Shown here: positions 27,263 to 36,917 of the stretch, in pieces
Position numbering within the stretch: the first letter of the stretch is position 1
Layout of the letters: each line of letters begins with the position of its first letter
Source of the DNA: CAVRUF01 sp963716005
GTDB taxonomy: Bacteria > Actinomycetota > Thermoleophilia > Gaiellales > Gaiellaceae
Direction of reading: 5' to 3'
Length of the DNA: 64,000 bases
Assembly: GCA_963716005.1 (NCBI GenBank)
Contig: OY970285.1
Span: 1,426,001 to 1,490,000, forward strand
Notes under the pieces: model-generated
Told to the model about the DNA's origin: nothing
What the model saw: only the letters and a program-made list of their open reading frames with translations
Databases searched by the model: none
Made by a program: the position numbers and the translations under genes

Positions 27263-29335
27263 GTGTTCAGAACGGCCCGGCGACTCGCCGCGTTCCTTAC
27301 GTTCGCAGCGGCCTCGGCACTCGTACTCGCAGTGTCGGGCTCGAGCACGCCGGCACCCTCGTCCGGCCCCACGCTGAAGAACACCCGCTCGGCCGAGTAC
27401 GTCCCCGGCCAGGTGATCGTCGGCTACGCGGCCGGCGTAACGCGAACGGGTCGGCGCGCCGTGCTGAGGACGCAGGGGATGACCGCCGTCCAGTCGCTCG
27501 GCCGGCAGGCGCTGCTCGTCGACCTGCCCGCCGGTACCTCGGTGGACGAGGCCGTCGACGCGCTCGAGGACGAGCCCGGCGTCGCGTACGCCGAGCCGAA
27601 CTTCGTCTACCACACGAGCGCGATCCCGAACGACACGAACTTCGGCCAGCTCTGGGGTCTCAACCAGGTAAGCGACAAGGACATCGACGCGCCCGAGGCC
27701 TGGGACACGACCACGGGCAGCTCGAAGATCGTCGTCGCCGTGATCGACTCCGGCGTCACCTTCAACCACCCGGATCTCGCGCCGAACATGTGGGTCAACC
27801 CCAGCGATCCTCCCGGCGGCGGCGACCAGGATCACAACGGCAAGGTCGACGACGTCCGCGGCTGGGACTTCGTGCAGAACGACAACGCCCCGTTCGACCC
27901 GAGCGACCACGGCACGCACGTCGCGGGGACGATCGGCGCCCAGGGCAACAACTCCCTCGGGATCACCGGCGTCAACTGGGACGTCTCGATCATGGCCCTC
28001 CGAGCGGGCGACGCCCTCGGGAGCCTCTCGTCGAGCGCGATCGTCAGCGCGATCCAGTACGCGTGCGCCAAGAAGGCGCGCGTCGTGAACGGCAGCTTCG
28101 GCGGCTCCAACTTCAGCACCGCCACCCAGGCCGCGATCAACTCGCCGGCCTGCGCGAACACGCTCTTCGTCTTCGCTGCGGGGAACGGCGGCCAGGACGG
28201 CGTCGGCGACGACAACGACACGGCGCCGACGTACCCGTGCAACTACCCGACGGCGCGGATCATCTGCGTGGCCGCGACCGACCAGAACGACACGATCGCC
28301 GGCTTCTCCAACTTCGGCGACACGAACGTCGACCTCGCCGCGCCGGGCGTCGGTATCTACAGCGCGATGCCGAGCTTCTCGAGCCTCAGGTTCGACGACT
28401 TCGAGAACGTGCCCACACTGTTCTCAACCCGCTGGGTCGGAACCGGTCTTTGGGGCCAGGAGAACTTCAGCTTCCACACGCTTCCGAACTTCTCGGCGAG
28501 CGACACCCCGCTCGGCAACTACACCGCGAACAGCGACACGAGCCTCCGCTCGCTGAGCGGGACGAGCCTCGCGGGCCGGACCGGCTGCGTCCTCGACTAC
28601 ATCTTCAACCTGGACACGGAGCTCGACTTCGACTTCTTCCGGATCGAGGCGGCGACGAGCGGCTCCGGACCGTGGTTCGACATGACCGGCGGCTGGTCCG
28701 GGGCGACCGGCCCCACCACCTGGTTCCCGGACACGGCCGACTTCGACGTGTTCGAGGGCTTCAACACGTTCCTGCGGCTGCGCCTGACGACGGACTCGGC
28801 CGTCCACCAGAACGGCGTCCGCGTCGAGGATCTCAACCTGCGCTGCCTCACCGCCCCGCCGCCCGCCGGCGAGTACCAGAACCTGAACGGCACGTCGATG
28901 GCGAGCCCGCACGTCGCGGGCGCAGCCGCGCTGCTCCTGGCGCGCAACCCGGCGATGCCGCCCTCCAAGGTCCGGTCGCTCCTCCTGAGCACGGTCGACC
29001 CGGTCGCCGGCCTCGCCGGGAAGGTCGTCACCGCCGGACGCCTGAACGTGGCCACCGCGATGCCGCTCATCGACCTGACGAAGCCGAACACGGCCTTGAA
29101 GAGCGCGCCGAAGTCGAAGACGAAGAGCAAGACGGCGACGTTCAAGTTCACGTCCTCCGAGGCCGGCTCGACCTTCAAGTGCAAGCTCGACAAGGGCGCC
29201 TGGACGGCCTGCAAATCGCCGAAGGTCTACAAGAAGCTGAAGAAGGGCTCGCACACGTTCCAGGTCGCGGCAGTCGACTCGTTCGGGAACACCGACGCGA
29301 CTCCGTCGAAGAAGACCTGGAAAGTCACCGCGTAG
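27263..29335 (+). CDS. Protease 2: secreted S8 subtilisin-like protease, terminal basic unit only
   Basis: 690 residues from GTG 27263; the frame is open to TTG 27227, but GTG 27263 gives a normal signal peptide (FRTARRLAAFLTFAAASALV) and sits 7 bases after the shared GACACT element. Propeptide YVPGQVIVGYAAGVTR to VAYAEPNFVY. Catalytic Asp162 (VAVIDSGVTFNHPDL), His216 (DHGTHVAGTIG), Asn308 (FAAGNGG), Ser545 (NGTSMASPHVAGAAAL). An inserted domain lies between Asn and Ser (DDFENVPTLFSTRW, DTPLGNYTANSD, then VEDLNLRC). There are no Ig-like repeats except the C-terminal basic unit (FKCKLDKGAWTACKSPKVYK, then KLKKGSHTFQVAAVDSFGN). Protease 3 begins eight bases after the stop, so the two are probably one transcript. 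Confidence 0.92.
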   Translation: MFRTARRLAAFLTFAAASALVLAVSGSSTPAPSSGPTLKNTRSAEYVPGQVIVGYAAGVTRTGRRAVLRTQGMTAVQSLGRQALLVDLPAGTSVDEAVDALEDEPGVAYAEPNFVYHTSAIPNDTNFGQLWGLNQVSDKDIDAPEAWDTTTGSSKIVVAVIDSGVTFNHPDLAPNMWVNPSDPPGGGDQDHNGKVDDVRGWDFVQNDNAPFDPSDHGTHVAGTIGAQGNNSLGITGVNWDVSIMALRAGDALGSLSSSAIVSAIQYACAKKARVVNGSFGGSNFSTATQAAINSPACANTLFVFAAGNGGQDGVGDDNDTAPTYPCNYPTARIICVAATDQNDTIAGFSNFGDTNVDLAAPGVGIYSAMPSFSSLRFDDFENVPTLFSTRWVGTGLWGQENFSFHTLPNFSASDTPLGNYTANSDTSLRSLSGTSLAGRTGCVLDYIFNLDTELDFDFFRIEAATSGSGPWFDMTGGWSGATGPTTWFPDTADFDVFEGFNTFLRLRLTTDSAVHQNGVRVEDLNLRCLTAPPPAGEYQNLNGTSMASPHVAGAAALLLARNPAMPPSKVRSLLLSTVDPVAGLAGKVVTAGRLNVATAMPLIDLTKPNTALKSAPKSKTKSKTATFKFTSSEAGSTFKCKLDKGAWTACKSPKVYKKLKKGSHTFQVAAVDSFGNTDATPSKKTWKVTA

Positions 29336-29342
29336 GCGGCCC

Positions 29343-31664
29343 ATGGCACGCGGCCTCGTGCTCTTCGGCCTGACGGCGGTTTCGGCCCTCGTCCTCTCGG
29401 TGGCGAGCTCGGGCGCGCCGGTGCCGACGCTCAGCCGCGCCGCGGGCGACGCGTACGTCCCGGGCCAGGTGATCGTCCGCTACGCCGCCGGAACGACGCG
29501 CGCCGAGCGCCATGCGGCGACGCGGACGGCCGGCGCGGCGAGCGTCGAGTCGCTGGGAACCGCCCGGACCGAGCTCCTCGAGCTCGACGCCGGGGTGTCC
29601 GTCGCCGAGGCGATCGCCGAGCTCGAGCTGAGCCCGGACGTCGCCTACGCCGAGCCGAACTACCTCTACGAGATCTCGGCGGTCCCGAACGACACGAACT
29701 TCGGGCAGCTCTGGGGACTCAGCCAGGCGAGCGACAAGGACATCGACGCGCCCGAGGCCTGGGACCTCACCACCGGCAGCTCGAGCATCATCGTCGCCGT
29801 GATCGACTCCGGAGTGGCCTACGACCACCCGGATCTCGCGCCGAACATCTGGACGAACGATGACGACACGGGCGACAACGTCGACGACGACGCCAACGGC
29901 CAGATCGACGACACGCACGGCTGGGACTTCTTCCAGGGCGACAACGTCCCGCTCGACGCGAACCACCACGGCACGCACGTCGCCGGGACGATCGGCGCGC
30001 GCGGCAACAACTCGGTCGGCGTCACCGGCGTCAACTGGCAGGTGTCGATCATGCCGCTGCGCGCGGGCGACGCCGGCGGAAGCCTGCCGAACAGCGCGAT
30101 CATCAGCTCGATCTACTACGCCTGCGCGAACGGAGCCCGCGTCGTGAACGGCAGCTTCGGCGGCAGCGGCTCCTCCACCGCGACGCTCACCGCGATCAAC
30201 TCGCCGGAGTGCGCGAACACGCTGTTCGTCTTCGCAGCGGGGAACGGCGGCTCGGACGGGATCGGCGACAACAACGACTCGTTCCCGCAGTACCCGTGCA
30301 ACTACGACACGCCGAGGATCGTCTGCGTCGCGGCCACGGATCAAAACGACGCGATGGCCACCTTCTCGAACATCGGCCCGAACAGCGTCGACCTGGCAGC
30401 GCCCGGCGTCGGGATCTTCAGCTCGACGCCGACGTACAACAACCTCCTCCTGGACGGGTTCGAGGACCCGGGGTTCGGCACGCGCTGGGGCGGCCAGACC
30501 GCACCGGTCGGCCATCCGCTCTGGAGCCAGGAGAACTTCGTCTACGCGGGCGGAGGGATGTTCAGCCTGAGCGACTCGCCGGCCGGCAACTACCTCCCGG
30601 GCACCGACACGCAGATCACCTCGCTCGTGTCTGCGAACCTGACCGGCCGCCACGTCTGCTCCCTCGACTACTTCCTGCACCTCTCGACTTTCCCGGGCGA
30701 TGTCTTCCGGATCTGGGCCGCCAAATCGCCCATCGGCACATTCGAGGAGGTCACGCCCCCGGCTGGCTACTCGGGGTCGACCGGCACTAAGTTCTTCGGG
30801 CTCACCGAGGAGATGGCGCAATACGACGGGGAGCCGACGGTGGTCCTGCGGTTCCGGCTGACGAGCAATGTCGACGCGAACGTCTCTGACGGCGCGCACG
30901 TCGACGACGTCGCGATCAAGTGCGTCGGGACACCTCCGCCGGCGGGCGAGTACGAGAACCTGAACGGGACGTCGATGGCCACCCCGCACGTCGCAGGAGC
31001 CGCGGCGCTCGTCCTGGCCCGTAACCCCGGGCTCACGCCGGCCCAGGTGCGGACCATCCTCCTGGCCACGGTCGACCCGGTCGCGAGCCTCAACGGGTCG
31101 ACCGTCACCGGCGGCCGGCTGAACGTTCGCGCGGCGGTCGCGTCCGTCGACGTCACGGCCCCGCCGGTTCCGTCGATCGACTCGGGCCCGACCGGAACGG
31201 TCAGGTCGACCGGCGCCACCTTCGCGTTCTCGGACACCGAGGCCGGTGTCGCGTTCGAGTGCAGCGTCGACGCCGCCGAGTTCGCCGCCTGCTCGTCGCC
31301 CCTCGTCCTGACGGGACTCGCGCAGGGCGCCCACATGATCCAGGTGCGGGCCTCGGATGCCTTCGCCAACACCTCGGCCGCGGCCTCGCGCTCCTGGGCG
31401 GTCGACACGGTCGCGCCGCAGACGAAGATCACCTCCGGTCCGCGGAAGTCGACGAAGTCGAAGAAGGCGACGCTCAAGTTCTCCTCCACCGAGCCCGGCT
31501 CGACCTTCAAGTGCAAGCTCGACAAGCGCGCCTGGACGACCTGCAAGTCGCCCAGGGCCTACAAAAACCTGAAGAAAGGCTCGCACACGTTCCAGGTCAG
31601 GGCCACGGACAAAACCGGGAACGTCGACGGCACACCGGCCAAGAAGACCTGGAAGATCAGCTAG
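29343..31664 (+). CDS. Protease 3: secreted S8 subtilisin-like protease, one repeat plus basic unit
   Basis: 773 residues from ATG 29343. Signal peptide GLVLFGLTAVSALVLSVASS; propeptide YVPGQVIVRYAAGTTRAERH to VAYAEPNYLYE. Catalytic Asp155 (IDSGVAYDHPDL), His209 (HHGTHVAGTIG), Asn301 (FAAGNGG), Ser544 (NGTSMATPHVAG). The Asn-Ser gap of 243 residues again holds the inserted jelly-roll-like domain (DGFEDPGFGTRWGG, LSDSPAGNYLPGTD, then HVDDVAIKC). One Ig-like repeat (PSIDSGPTGTVRSTGATFAF) precedes the lysine-rich terminal unit (FKCKLDKRAWTTCKSPRAYK). It lies eight bases after protease 2 and probably depends on its promoter. Confidence 0.92.
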   Translation: MARGLVLFGLTAVSALVLSVASSGAPVPTLSRAAGDAYVPGQVIVRYAAGTTRAERHAATRTAGAASVESLGTARTELLELDAGVSVAEAIAELELSPDVAYAEPNYLYEISAVPNDTNFGQLWGLSQASDKDIDAPEAWDLTTGSSSIIVAVIDSGVAYDHPDLAPNIWTNDDDTGDNVDDDANGQIDDTHGWDFFQGDNVPLDANHHGTHVAGTIGARGNNSVGVTGVNWQVSIMPLRAGDAGGSLPNSAIISSIYYACANGARVVNGSFGGSGSSTATLTAINSPECANTLFVFAAGNGGSDGIGDNNDSFPQYPCNYDTPRIVCVAATDQNDAMATFSNIGPNSVDLAAPGVGIFSSTPTYNNLLLDGFEDPGFGTRWGGQTAPVGHPLWSQENFVYAGGGMFSLSDSPAGNYLPGTDTQITSLVSANLTGRHVCSLDYFLHLSTFPGDVFRIWAAKSPIGTFEEVTPPAGYSGSTGTKFFGLTEEMAQYDGEPTVVLRFRLTSNVDANVSDGAHVDDVAIKCVGTPPPAGEYENLNGTSMATPHVAGAAALVLARNPGLTPAQVRTILLATVDPVASLNGSTVTGGRLNVRAAVASVDVTAPPVPSIDSGPTGTVRSTGATFAFSDTEAGVAFECSVDAAEFAACSSPLVLTGLAQGAHMIQVRASDAFANTSAAASRSWAVDTVAPQTKITSGPRKSTKSKKATLKFSSTEPGSTFKCKLDKRAWTTCKSPRAYKNLKKGSHTFQVRATDKTGNVDGTPAKKTWKIS

Positions 31665-31665
31665 G

Positions 31666-31694
31666 TAGTACCGAGTGGCGCAAGCTGGGACACT
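31666..31694 (+). promoter_or_regulatory. Promoter-like element before protease 4
   Basis: GACACT at 31689-31694 preceded by GCAAGCTGG, as before protease 2, and again 7 bases from the start codon. The -35 position (TAGTAC) is a poor match, so this call rests on the shared -10-side sequence. Confidence 0.3.
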
Positions 31695-31700
31695 TTTGGC

Positions 31701-34700
31701 ATGTCCAGAGGCGCCTGGCGGCTTGCTGGCCTGATCACGCTGACTGCGGCGGCGGCAGTCGTTCCCGCTTCCGCAGGTAGCAACGGAACGCTCGTCCAGG
31801 GAGCGACTCTCCGCGGCGCCGAGATCGTCCCGAACCAGGTGATCGTCCGCTTCGAGCCCGGGACGACGATGGCCGCGCGCCGGGACGCCGTACGCGACCT
31901 GGGCGCGACCGCGCGACCGCTAGGGCTGTCGCGCACCGAGCTCGTCGAGCTGCCGGACGGAACCTCCGTCGAGGCGGCGATCGCGGCCTTCGAGGGCGAC
32001 CCCGGCGTCGCCTACGCCGAGCCGAACTATGTTCGCCGCACATCGGCGATCCCGAACGACACGAACTTCGGCCAGCTCTGGGGTCTGAACCAGGCGAACG
32101 ACAAGGACATCGACGCGCCCGAGGCCTGGGATCTCACCACCGGCAGCCCGGACATCGTGGTCGGCGTGATCGACACGGGAATCGCGTACGACCATCCCGA
32201 CCTCGCGGACAACATCTGGACGAACGACGATCCGCCGGGAGGCGGCGACTCCGACGGCAACGGGTTCGTCGACGACACGCACGGCTGGGACTTCGTCTCG
32301 AACGACAACGTGCCGCTCGACGCCAACGAGCACGGCTCGCACGTCGCCGGGACGATCGGGGCGCGCGGCAACAACGCGCTCGGCATCACTGGCGTGACCT
32401 GGAGGGTCTCGATCATGCCGCTGCGCGCGGGCAACGCCGCCGGCGGTCTCCCCGACAGCGCCATCCTCGGCGCGATCCAGTACGCGTGCACGAACGGCGC
32501 CCGGGTCGTCAACGGAAGCTTCGGCGGGATCGGGTTCTCCCAGCCGGTCTTCGACACGATCACGTCCGCGGCGTGCGCGAACACGCTGTTCGTGTTCTCG
32601 GCGGGGAACGGCGGCATCGACGGCGTCGGCGACGACAACGACGCGCTGCCCCAGTACCCGTGCAACTACGCCACGACGAGGATCGTCTGCGTCGCCGCGA
32701 CCGACCAGAACGACGCCAAGGCCGGCTTCTCGAACTACGGAGCGATGAGCGTCGACCTGGCCGCACCCGGAGTCGGGACATACAGCACGATCCCCACGTT
32801 CACGACCGTCGCAGCGGACGGCTTCGAAGACACGCCGACGCTCTTCAGCACGCGCTGGGGCGTCCAGGTTGCGCCGACCGGCCACCCGATCTGGGGACAG
32901 CAGACGCCCGGCGCCTTCGGGACGTTCGCGCTCAGCGATTCGCCGGCGGGGGACTACTCGGCGAACACCGACTCGCAGATCCGCTCGATCTCCGGGACGA
33001 ACCTGACAGGCCGGGCCGGGTGCTCGCTCGGCTACTACATGCATCTCGAGACGCAGCCCGGCGACGTCTTCAGCATCTATGCGTCGACCGCGTTCGGGGG
33101 CCCGTACACGGCTCAGGCGGGCTGGACAGGGATCACCGAGCCGGGCTTCTGGCAGTTCTTCACGGAGCTCGGGACCTTCGACGGAAGGCCGAATGTCTTC
33201 CTGCTGTTTCGTCTCACGAGCAACGGCTCCAGCCAGGACGACGGAGCGCAGCTCGACAACATCACGTTCAAGTGCCTCGCGTCGTCTCCCCCCGCGGGCG
33301 ACTACCGCAACCTCAACGGGACGTCGATGGCGGCGCCCCACGTCGCGGGCGCCGCGGCGCTTGTCCTCGCCCGCAACCCGGCGCTCACCCCGGCCCAGGT
33401 ACGGACGATCCTCCTGGCCACGGTCGATCCGGTCGTCGGCCTGAACGTCGCGAGCGCGGGCCGGCTGAATGTCGGGAGCGCCGTGGCCTCAGTGGACGTG
33501 ACGCCTCCGAGCACGACGATCGACACGGGCCCGTCCGGTCCGATCGCCGACCCGACGCCGACCTTCACGTTCTCGAGCAGCGAGGCCGGAACCTTCCAGT
33601 GCCGCGTGGATGCCGCAGCGTTCGCCGCCTGCAGCTCGCCGCACACGACTGCCGCCCTAACCGACGGTTCCCACACCTTCGAGGTGCGCGCGACCGACGC
33701 TTTCGGCAACACGGATCCGACCCCGGCGAGCCGCTCGTTCACGGTCGACACCGCCGCGCCGCAGACAGCGATCGACTCGGGACCGCCCGCGTTCACGAAC
33801 GACACGACGCCGACCTTCACGTTCACCGCCAACGAGACGTCGACGTTCCAGTGCCGTGTGGACGCGGAGGCCTTCGCGTCGTGCAGCTCGCCGTTCACCA
33901 CCGCGACGCTCGGCCAGGGCGCCCACACGTTCGAGGTGCGCGCATCCGACGAGGACGGCAATACGGATCCGACCCCGGCGAGTCATTCGTTCACGGTCGA
34001 CACGACGGCCCCGGACACGACGATCGGCGCCGGCCCCTCCGGGCCGACGAACGATTCCACGCCCACCTTTGCGTTCTCCGGCAGCGAAACGTCGACGTTC
34101 CAGTGCCGCATCGATGCCGCAGCCTTCGCCGCCTGCACGTCACCGCTCACCTCGGCCGCCCTGAGCGACGGCGCCCACACCGTCGACGTGCGCGCGACCG
34201 ACCAGGCCGGGAACACGGACGCGACCCCTGCCACACGCTCGTTCACCGTGGACACGCAGGCGCCTCAGACGGTGCTCGACTCAGGTCCGGCGACCCCAGG
34301 CAACGACGCGACGCCGGCATTCACGTTCTCGAGCAGCGAAGCCGGGACATTCCAGTGCCGCTTCGACGCCGGCGTCTTCACGGCTTGCAGCTCGCCGCTC
34401 ACAAGCGCTGCCCTGGCCGACGGCGCCCACACGTTCGACGTTCGGGCGGTCGACCAGGCCGGCAACGCGGATGCGAGCCCGGCAAGCCACGCCTTCGTCG
34501 TGGACACGGCTCCGCCGCCGCTCCCGGCGATCGACTCCGGCCCCGCGGGAACGGTCGCCGCCACCGGCGCAACCATCGCGTTCTCGAGCACGGAGTCGGG
34601 CGTTGCCTTCTCGTGCAGCCTCGACGGAGGAGCGTTCGCCGCCTGCACGTCGCCGGCGGTCTTCGCCGGGCTGGGCCAGGGCGCGCACACGTTCCAGGTG

Positions 34701-35018
34701 CAGGCGACCGACCTCGCCGGCAACACGTCGGGCGCGACCGCACGCGCGTGGATGGTCGATACGAAGGCGCCCAACGCGACGATCGGCAAAGGCCCTGCGA
34801 AGTCGACAAGCGCCCGAACGGCGACGTTCAGGTTCTCCTCGACCGAGCTCGGATCGACCTTCAAGTGCAAGCTCGACAAGGGCGCGTGGCGAAGCTGCAA
34901 GTCGCCGAAGACCTACAAGCGGCTCAAGAAGGGCTCGCACACGTTCCAGGTCGCCGCGACCGACAAGGCCGGCAACGCCGACCAAACGCCGGCCAAGAGG
35001 ACCTGGAGGATCCGCTAG
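31701..35018 (+). CDS. Protease 4: secreted S8 subtilisin-like protease with six Ig-like repeats
   Basis: 1,105 residues from ATG 31701. Signal peptide RLAGLITLTAAAAVVPASAG; propeptide NQVIVRFEPGTTMAARRDAV to VAYAEPNYVRR. Catalytic Asp158 (IDTGIAYDHPDL), His211 (EHGSHVAGTIG, with Ser for the usual Thr), Asn303 (FSAGNGG), Ser542 (NGTSMAAPHVAG). The inserted domain runs between Asn303 and Ser542 (DGFEDTPTLFSTRWG, LSDSPAGDYSANTD, then QLDNITFKC). Five repeats follow from about 33,508, mostly of a variant form (TPTFTF, TFQCRVDAAAFAACSSP, TPASRSFTVDT), then the basic terminal unit (FKCKLDKGAWRSCKSPKTYK). It ends in a CTAG shared with the convergent DipZ gene. Confidence 0.93.
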   Translation: MSRGAWRLAGLITLTAAAAVVPASAGSNGTLVQGATLRGAEIVPNQVIVRFEPGTTMAARRDAVRDLGATARPLGLSRTELVELPDGTSVEAAIAAFEGDPGVAYAEPNYVRRTSAIPNDTNFGQLWGLNQANDKDIDAPEAWDLTTGSPDIVVGVIDTGIAYDHPDLADNIWTNDDPPGGGDSDGNGFVDDTHGWDFVSNDNVPLDANEHGSHVAGTIGARGNNALGITGVTWRVSIMPLRAGNAAGGLPDSAILGAIQYACTNGARVVNGSFGGIGFSQPVFDTITSAACANTLFVFSAGNGGIDGVGDDNDALPQYPCNYATTRIVCVAATDQNDAKAGFSNYGAMSVDLAAPGVGTYSTIPTFTTVAADGFEDTPTLFSTRWGVQVAPTGHPIWGQQTPGAFGTFALSDSPAGDYSANTDSQIRSISGTNLTGRAGCSLGYYMHLETQPGDVFSIYASTAFGGPYTAQAGWTGITEPGFWQFFTELGTFDGRPNVFLLFRLTSNGSSQDDGAQLDNITFKCLASSPPAGDYRNLNGTSMAAPHVAGAAALVLARNPALTPAQVRTILLATVDPVVGLNVASAGRLNVGSAVASVDVTPPSTTIDTGPSGPIADPTPTFTFSSSEAGTFQCRVDAAAFAACSSPHTTAALTDGSHTFEVRATDAFGNTDPTPASRSFTVDTAAPQTAIDSGPPAFTNDTTPTFTFTANETSTFQCRVDAEAFASCSSPFTTATLGQGAHTFEVRASDEDGNTDPTPASHSFTVDTTAPDTTIGAGPSGPTNDSTPTFAFSGSETSTFQCRIDAAAFAACTSPLTSAALSDGAHTVDVRATDQAGNTDATPATRSFTVDTQAPQTVLDSGPATPGNDATPAFTFSSSEAGTFQCRFDAGVFTACSSPLTSAALADGAHTFDVRAVDQAGNADASPASHAFVVDTAPPPLPAIDSGPAGTVAATGATIAFSSTESGVAFSCSLDGGAFAACTSPAVFAGLGQGAHTFQVQATDLAGNTSGATARAWMVDTKAPNATIGKGPAKSTSARTATFRFSSTELGSTFKCKLDKGAWRSCKSPKTYKRLKKGSHTFQVAATDKAGNADQTPAKRTWRIR
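33508..35015 (+). repeat. Array of six Ig-like coding repeats in protease 4
   Basis: Five neutral units with two cysteines each, then the lysine-rich terminal unit (about 34,770-35,015). The first four units carry TPTFTF in place of the STSATF of protease 1, so this array expanded separately. Confidence 0.8.
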
Positions 35019-36662
35019 CCGAAGGTGAACGCGTAGGCCTCGACGCCGGGCGAGAAGCGCAGCTCGAGCAGGTGCTCGCCGCCCTCGGGGAGATCGGTTA
35101 GGCGGTAGAGGTCGTCCTTGTCCACGGTCACCGTCTTCACGGGCTTGCCGTCGAGGAGCACCTGCACCGTCCCGGGCTTGCCGTCCGTGCCGAGCACGAG
35201 GTTCGCGTTCTCCGCCCAGTAGCGCAGCTGGAGCCGCGCGTTGTCGCCCGCGACGATCCGCTCGCCCTCCACGGTCCAGAAGCCCGAGTAGGAGACGCCG
35301 TTCGGCGGAACCGTCTCGGCGAACTGGTACTCGGTCAGGCGATTCGCCGCGATCGGGCTGCCGTAGTAGCCCTGGAGCCGCTCGGCGCCGAGGTACGTCT
35401 CGGGCGTCTGCACGTTGCCGGGCGTCTCCGCGTCGACGTCGTTCGAGACGAGTGCCGGCAGGTCGGGCTCGGCCAGGAGCTCCCGGATCGCCTCTTCGGT
35501 CTCCTCGTACTCGCCCTCGCCGAAGTGCGCGAAGCGGATGCGGCCCGAGCGGTCGATCAGGTACTTCGCCGGCCAGTAGCGGTTCGACCACGCCTCCCAG
35601 GTGCCGAAGTCGGGATCGAGCGCGACCGGGTACTCGGAGCCCGAGGCGCCGCACCGCGCCCTCCACGTTCGACCGCTCGCGCTCGAAGGCGAACTCGGGC
35701 GTGTGGACGCCGACGATCACGAGCCCCTTGTCGCGGTAGGTCTCGTCCCACTTCTTGATGTACGGGAGCGTGCGCAGGCAGTTGATGCACGAGTACGTCC
35801 AGAAGTCGATGAGGACGACCTTGCCGCGCAGCCCTTCGACCGTCAGCGGGTCGGAGTTGATCCAGCCTTCGACTCCGGCGAACTCGGGTGCCGGTCCTCC
35901 GTCGCCGAGCTCGCCGCCCTCCGCAGCTACCTCCTCGCGGCCGGGGACGATGCCGTCGAGGCGCGACTTCACGTCGTCCGAGGTCTCGAGCCGCTGGAGC
36001 GCGCGCGTGTACTCCGGCAGGTTCGTCTGCAGGCGCGTGTCGACGTTGAAGGCCATGAGGATCGCCACGACGAGGACGGCCCCGCCGAGCGCCCGGCGGA
36101 TCATCGGGGCGGCGCTCTTGAACCGCGGCAGCGCCAGCCCGCGCCGGCCGGCGATCGCGATCCCGAGCAGGACGAGCCCCGCGCCGAGCGCGTACGCCAG
36201 AGCGTGACCAGCACCGCGTCGAGCGAGAGATCCTGCGTCGCCGCCACGGTCGCGACGGCGCCGATCACCGGTCCCGCGCACGGCGTGAAGACGAGCCCGA
36301 GCGTAGACCCCGAGCAGGAACCCGCCTCCGGCCCGGCGCGAGTCGAGCCGGGAGAAGCGCGCGAACGGCCGCTCGAACGCCTGGCCGAGCCGCGGCCAGA
36401 GCAGCGAGAGCCCGACGAGCGCAACGACGACGATCGCGATGTTCCGCAGCAGGTCGTCCGGCAGGTGGAGCGCCGAGAGCACCGCGGTCGCGGTCAGCGT
36501 GAAGACCGTGAAGCTGACGACGAGCCCGGCGACGATGGCGTACGGCTGCCGTTCGTTCCCCGTCGTCCCTCCGGCGAGGATGACCGGGAGCACCGGCAGC
36601 ACGCACGGCGAGAGCGCCGTGACGATCCCGGCGACGAACGCAACTAGGAGAAGTACGACCAT
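35015..36662 (-). pseudogene. DipZ-like CcdA-thioredoxin fusion protein (three frameshifts)
   Basis: Reconstructed from ATG 36662. N-terminal membrane part of the CcdA/DsbD type (VAFVAGIVTALSPCVLPVLP with the first redox Cys, then near 36,280 LGLVFTPCAGPVIGAVATVA with the second, in another frame). A thioredoxin-like domain follows (VVLIDFWTYSCINCLRTLPY, the CxxC of DipZ, with IVGVHTPEFAFERE). A C-terminal beta domain (ETYLGAERLQGYYGSPIA, then LRYWAENANLVLG) is the carbohydrate-module-like tail of DipZ. Shifts lie near 36,310, 36,205 and 35,645. It carries reducing power across the membrane to exported thiols and to cytochrome c maturation. A multicopper-oxidase remnant lies directly upstream. 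Confidence 0.78.
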
Positions 36663-36917
36663 CTAGTACTTCAAGAGTGCCTTGGCGCCGATCTGGCCGA
36701 GGCAGGGAGCGCAGTCGCCGAACTCGTCCGCTCGTACCTCGTTCACGGCCTGGAAAGCCGATGAGGGCGGCGGTTGTCGTGCGACTGGTGGCGCGTGGAA
36801 CATGTAGAGCCCCCGATCCTCGAACTCGATCTCGACGATTGCCCGCTCACCCTGCCCGAGCGTGACGGTGTCCGTGTATTCGAACTGGTCGCGGGTTCCG
36901 GTTCGGAAGAGCTTGAA
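36663..36917 (-). pseudogene. Multicopper oxidase, C-terminal remnant next to tRNA-Gly
   Basis: Reading from the 3' edge of tRNA-Gly, the frame gives FRTGTRDQFEYTDTVTLGQG then ERAIVEIEFEDRGLYMFHA, which is the C-terminal domain of a cupredoxin-type multicopper oxidase up to the type I/III copper motif (normally MFHAHxxEF). After FHA the frame appears shifted (HQS is in the next frame) and ends ...GQIGAKALLKY, TAG, directly before the DipZ start codon. The first ~80 percent of the gene, including the other copper motifs, is missing, and the remaining piece begins at the tRNA. Either an insertion/deletion event at the tRNA or an assembly join is possible. Confidence 0.5.
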
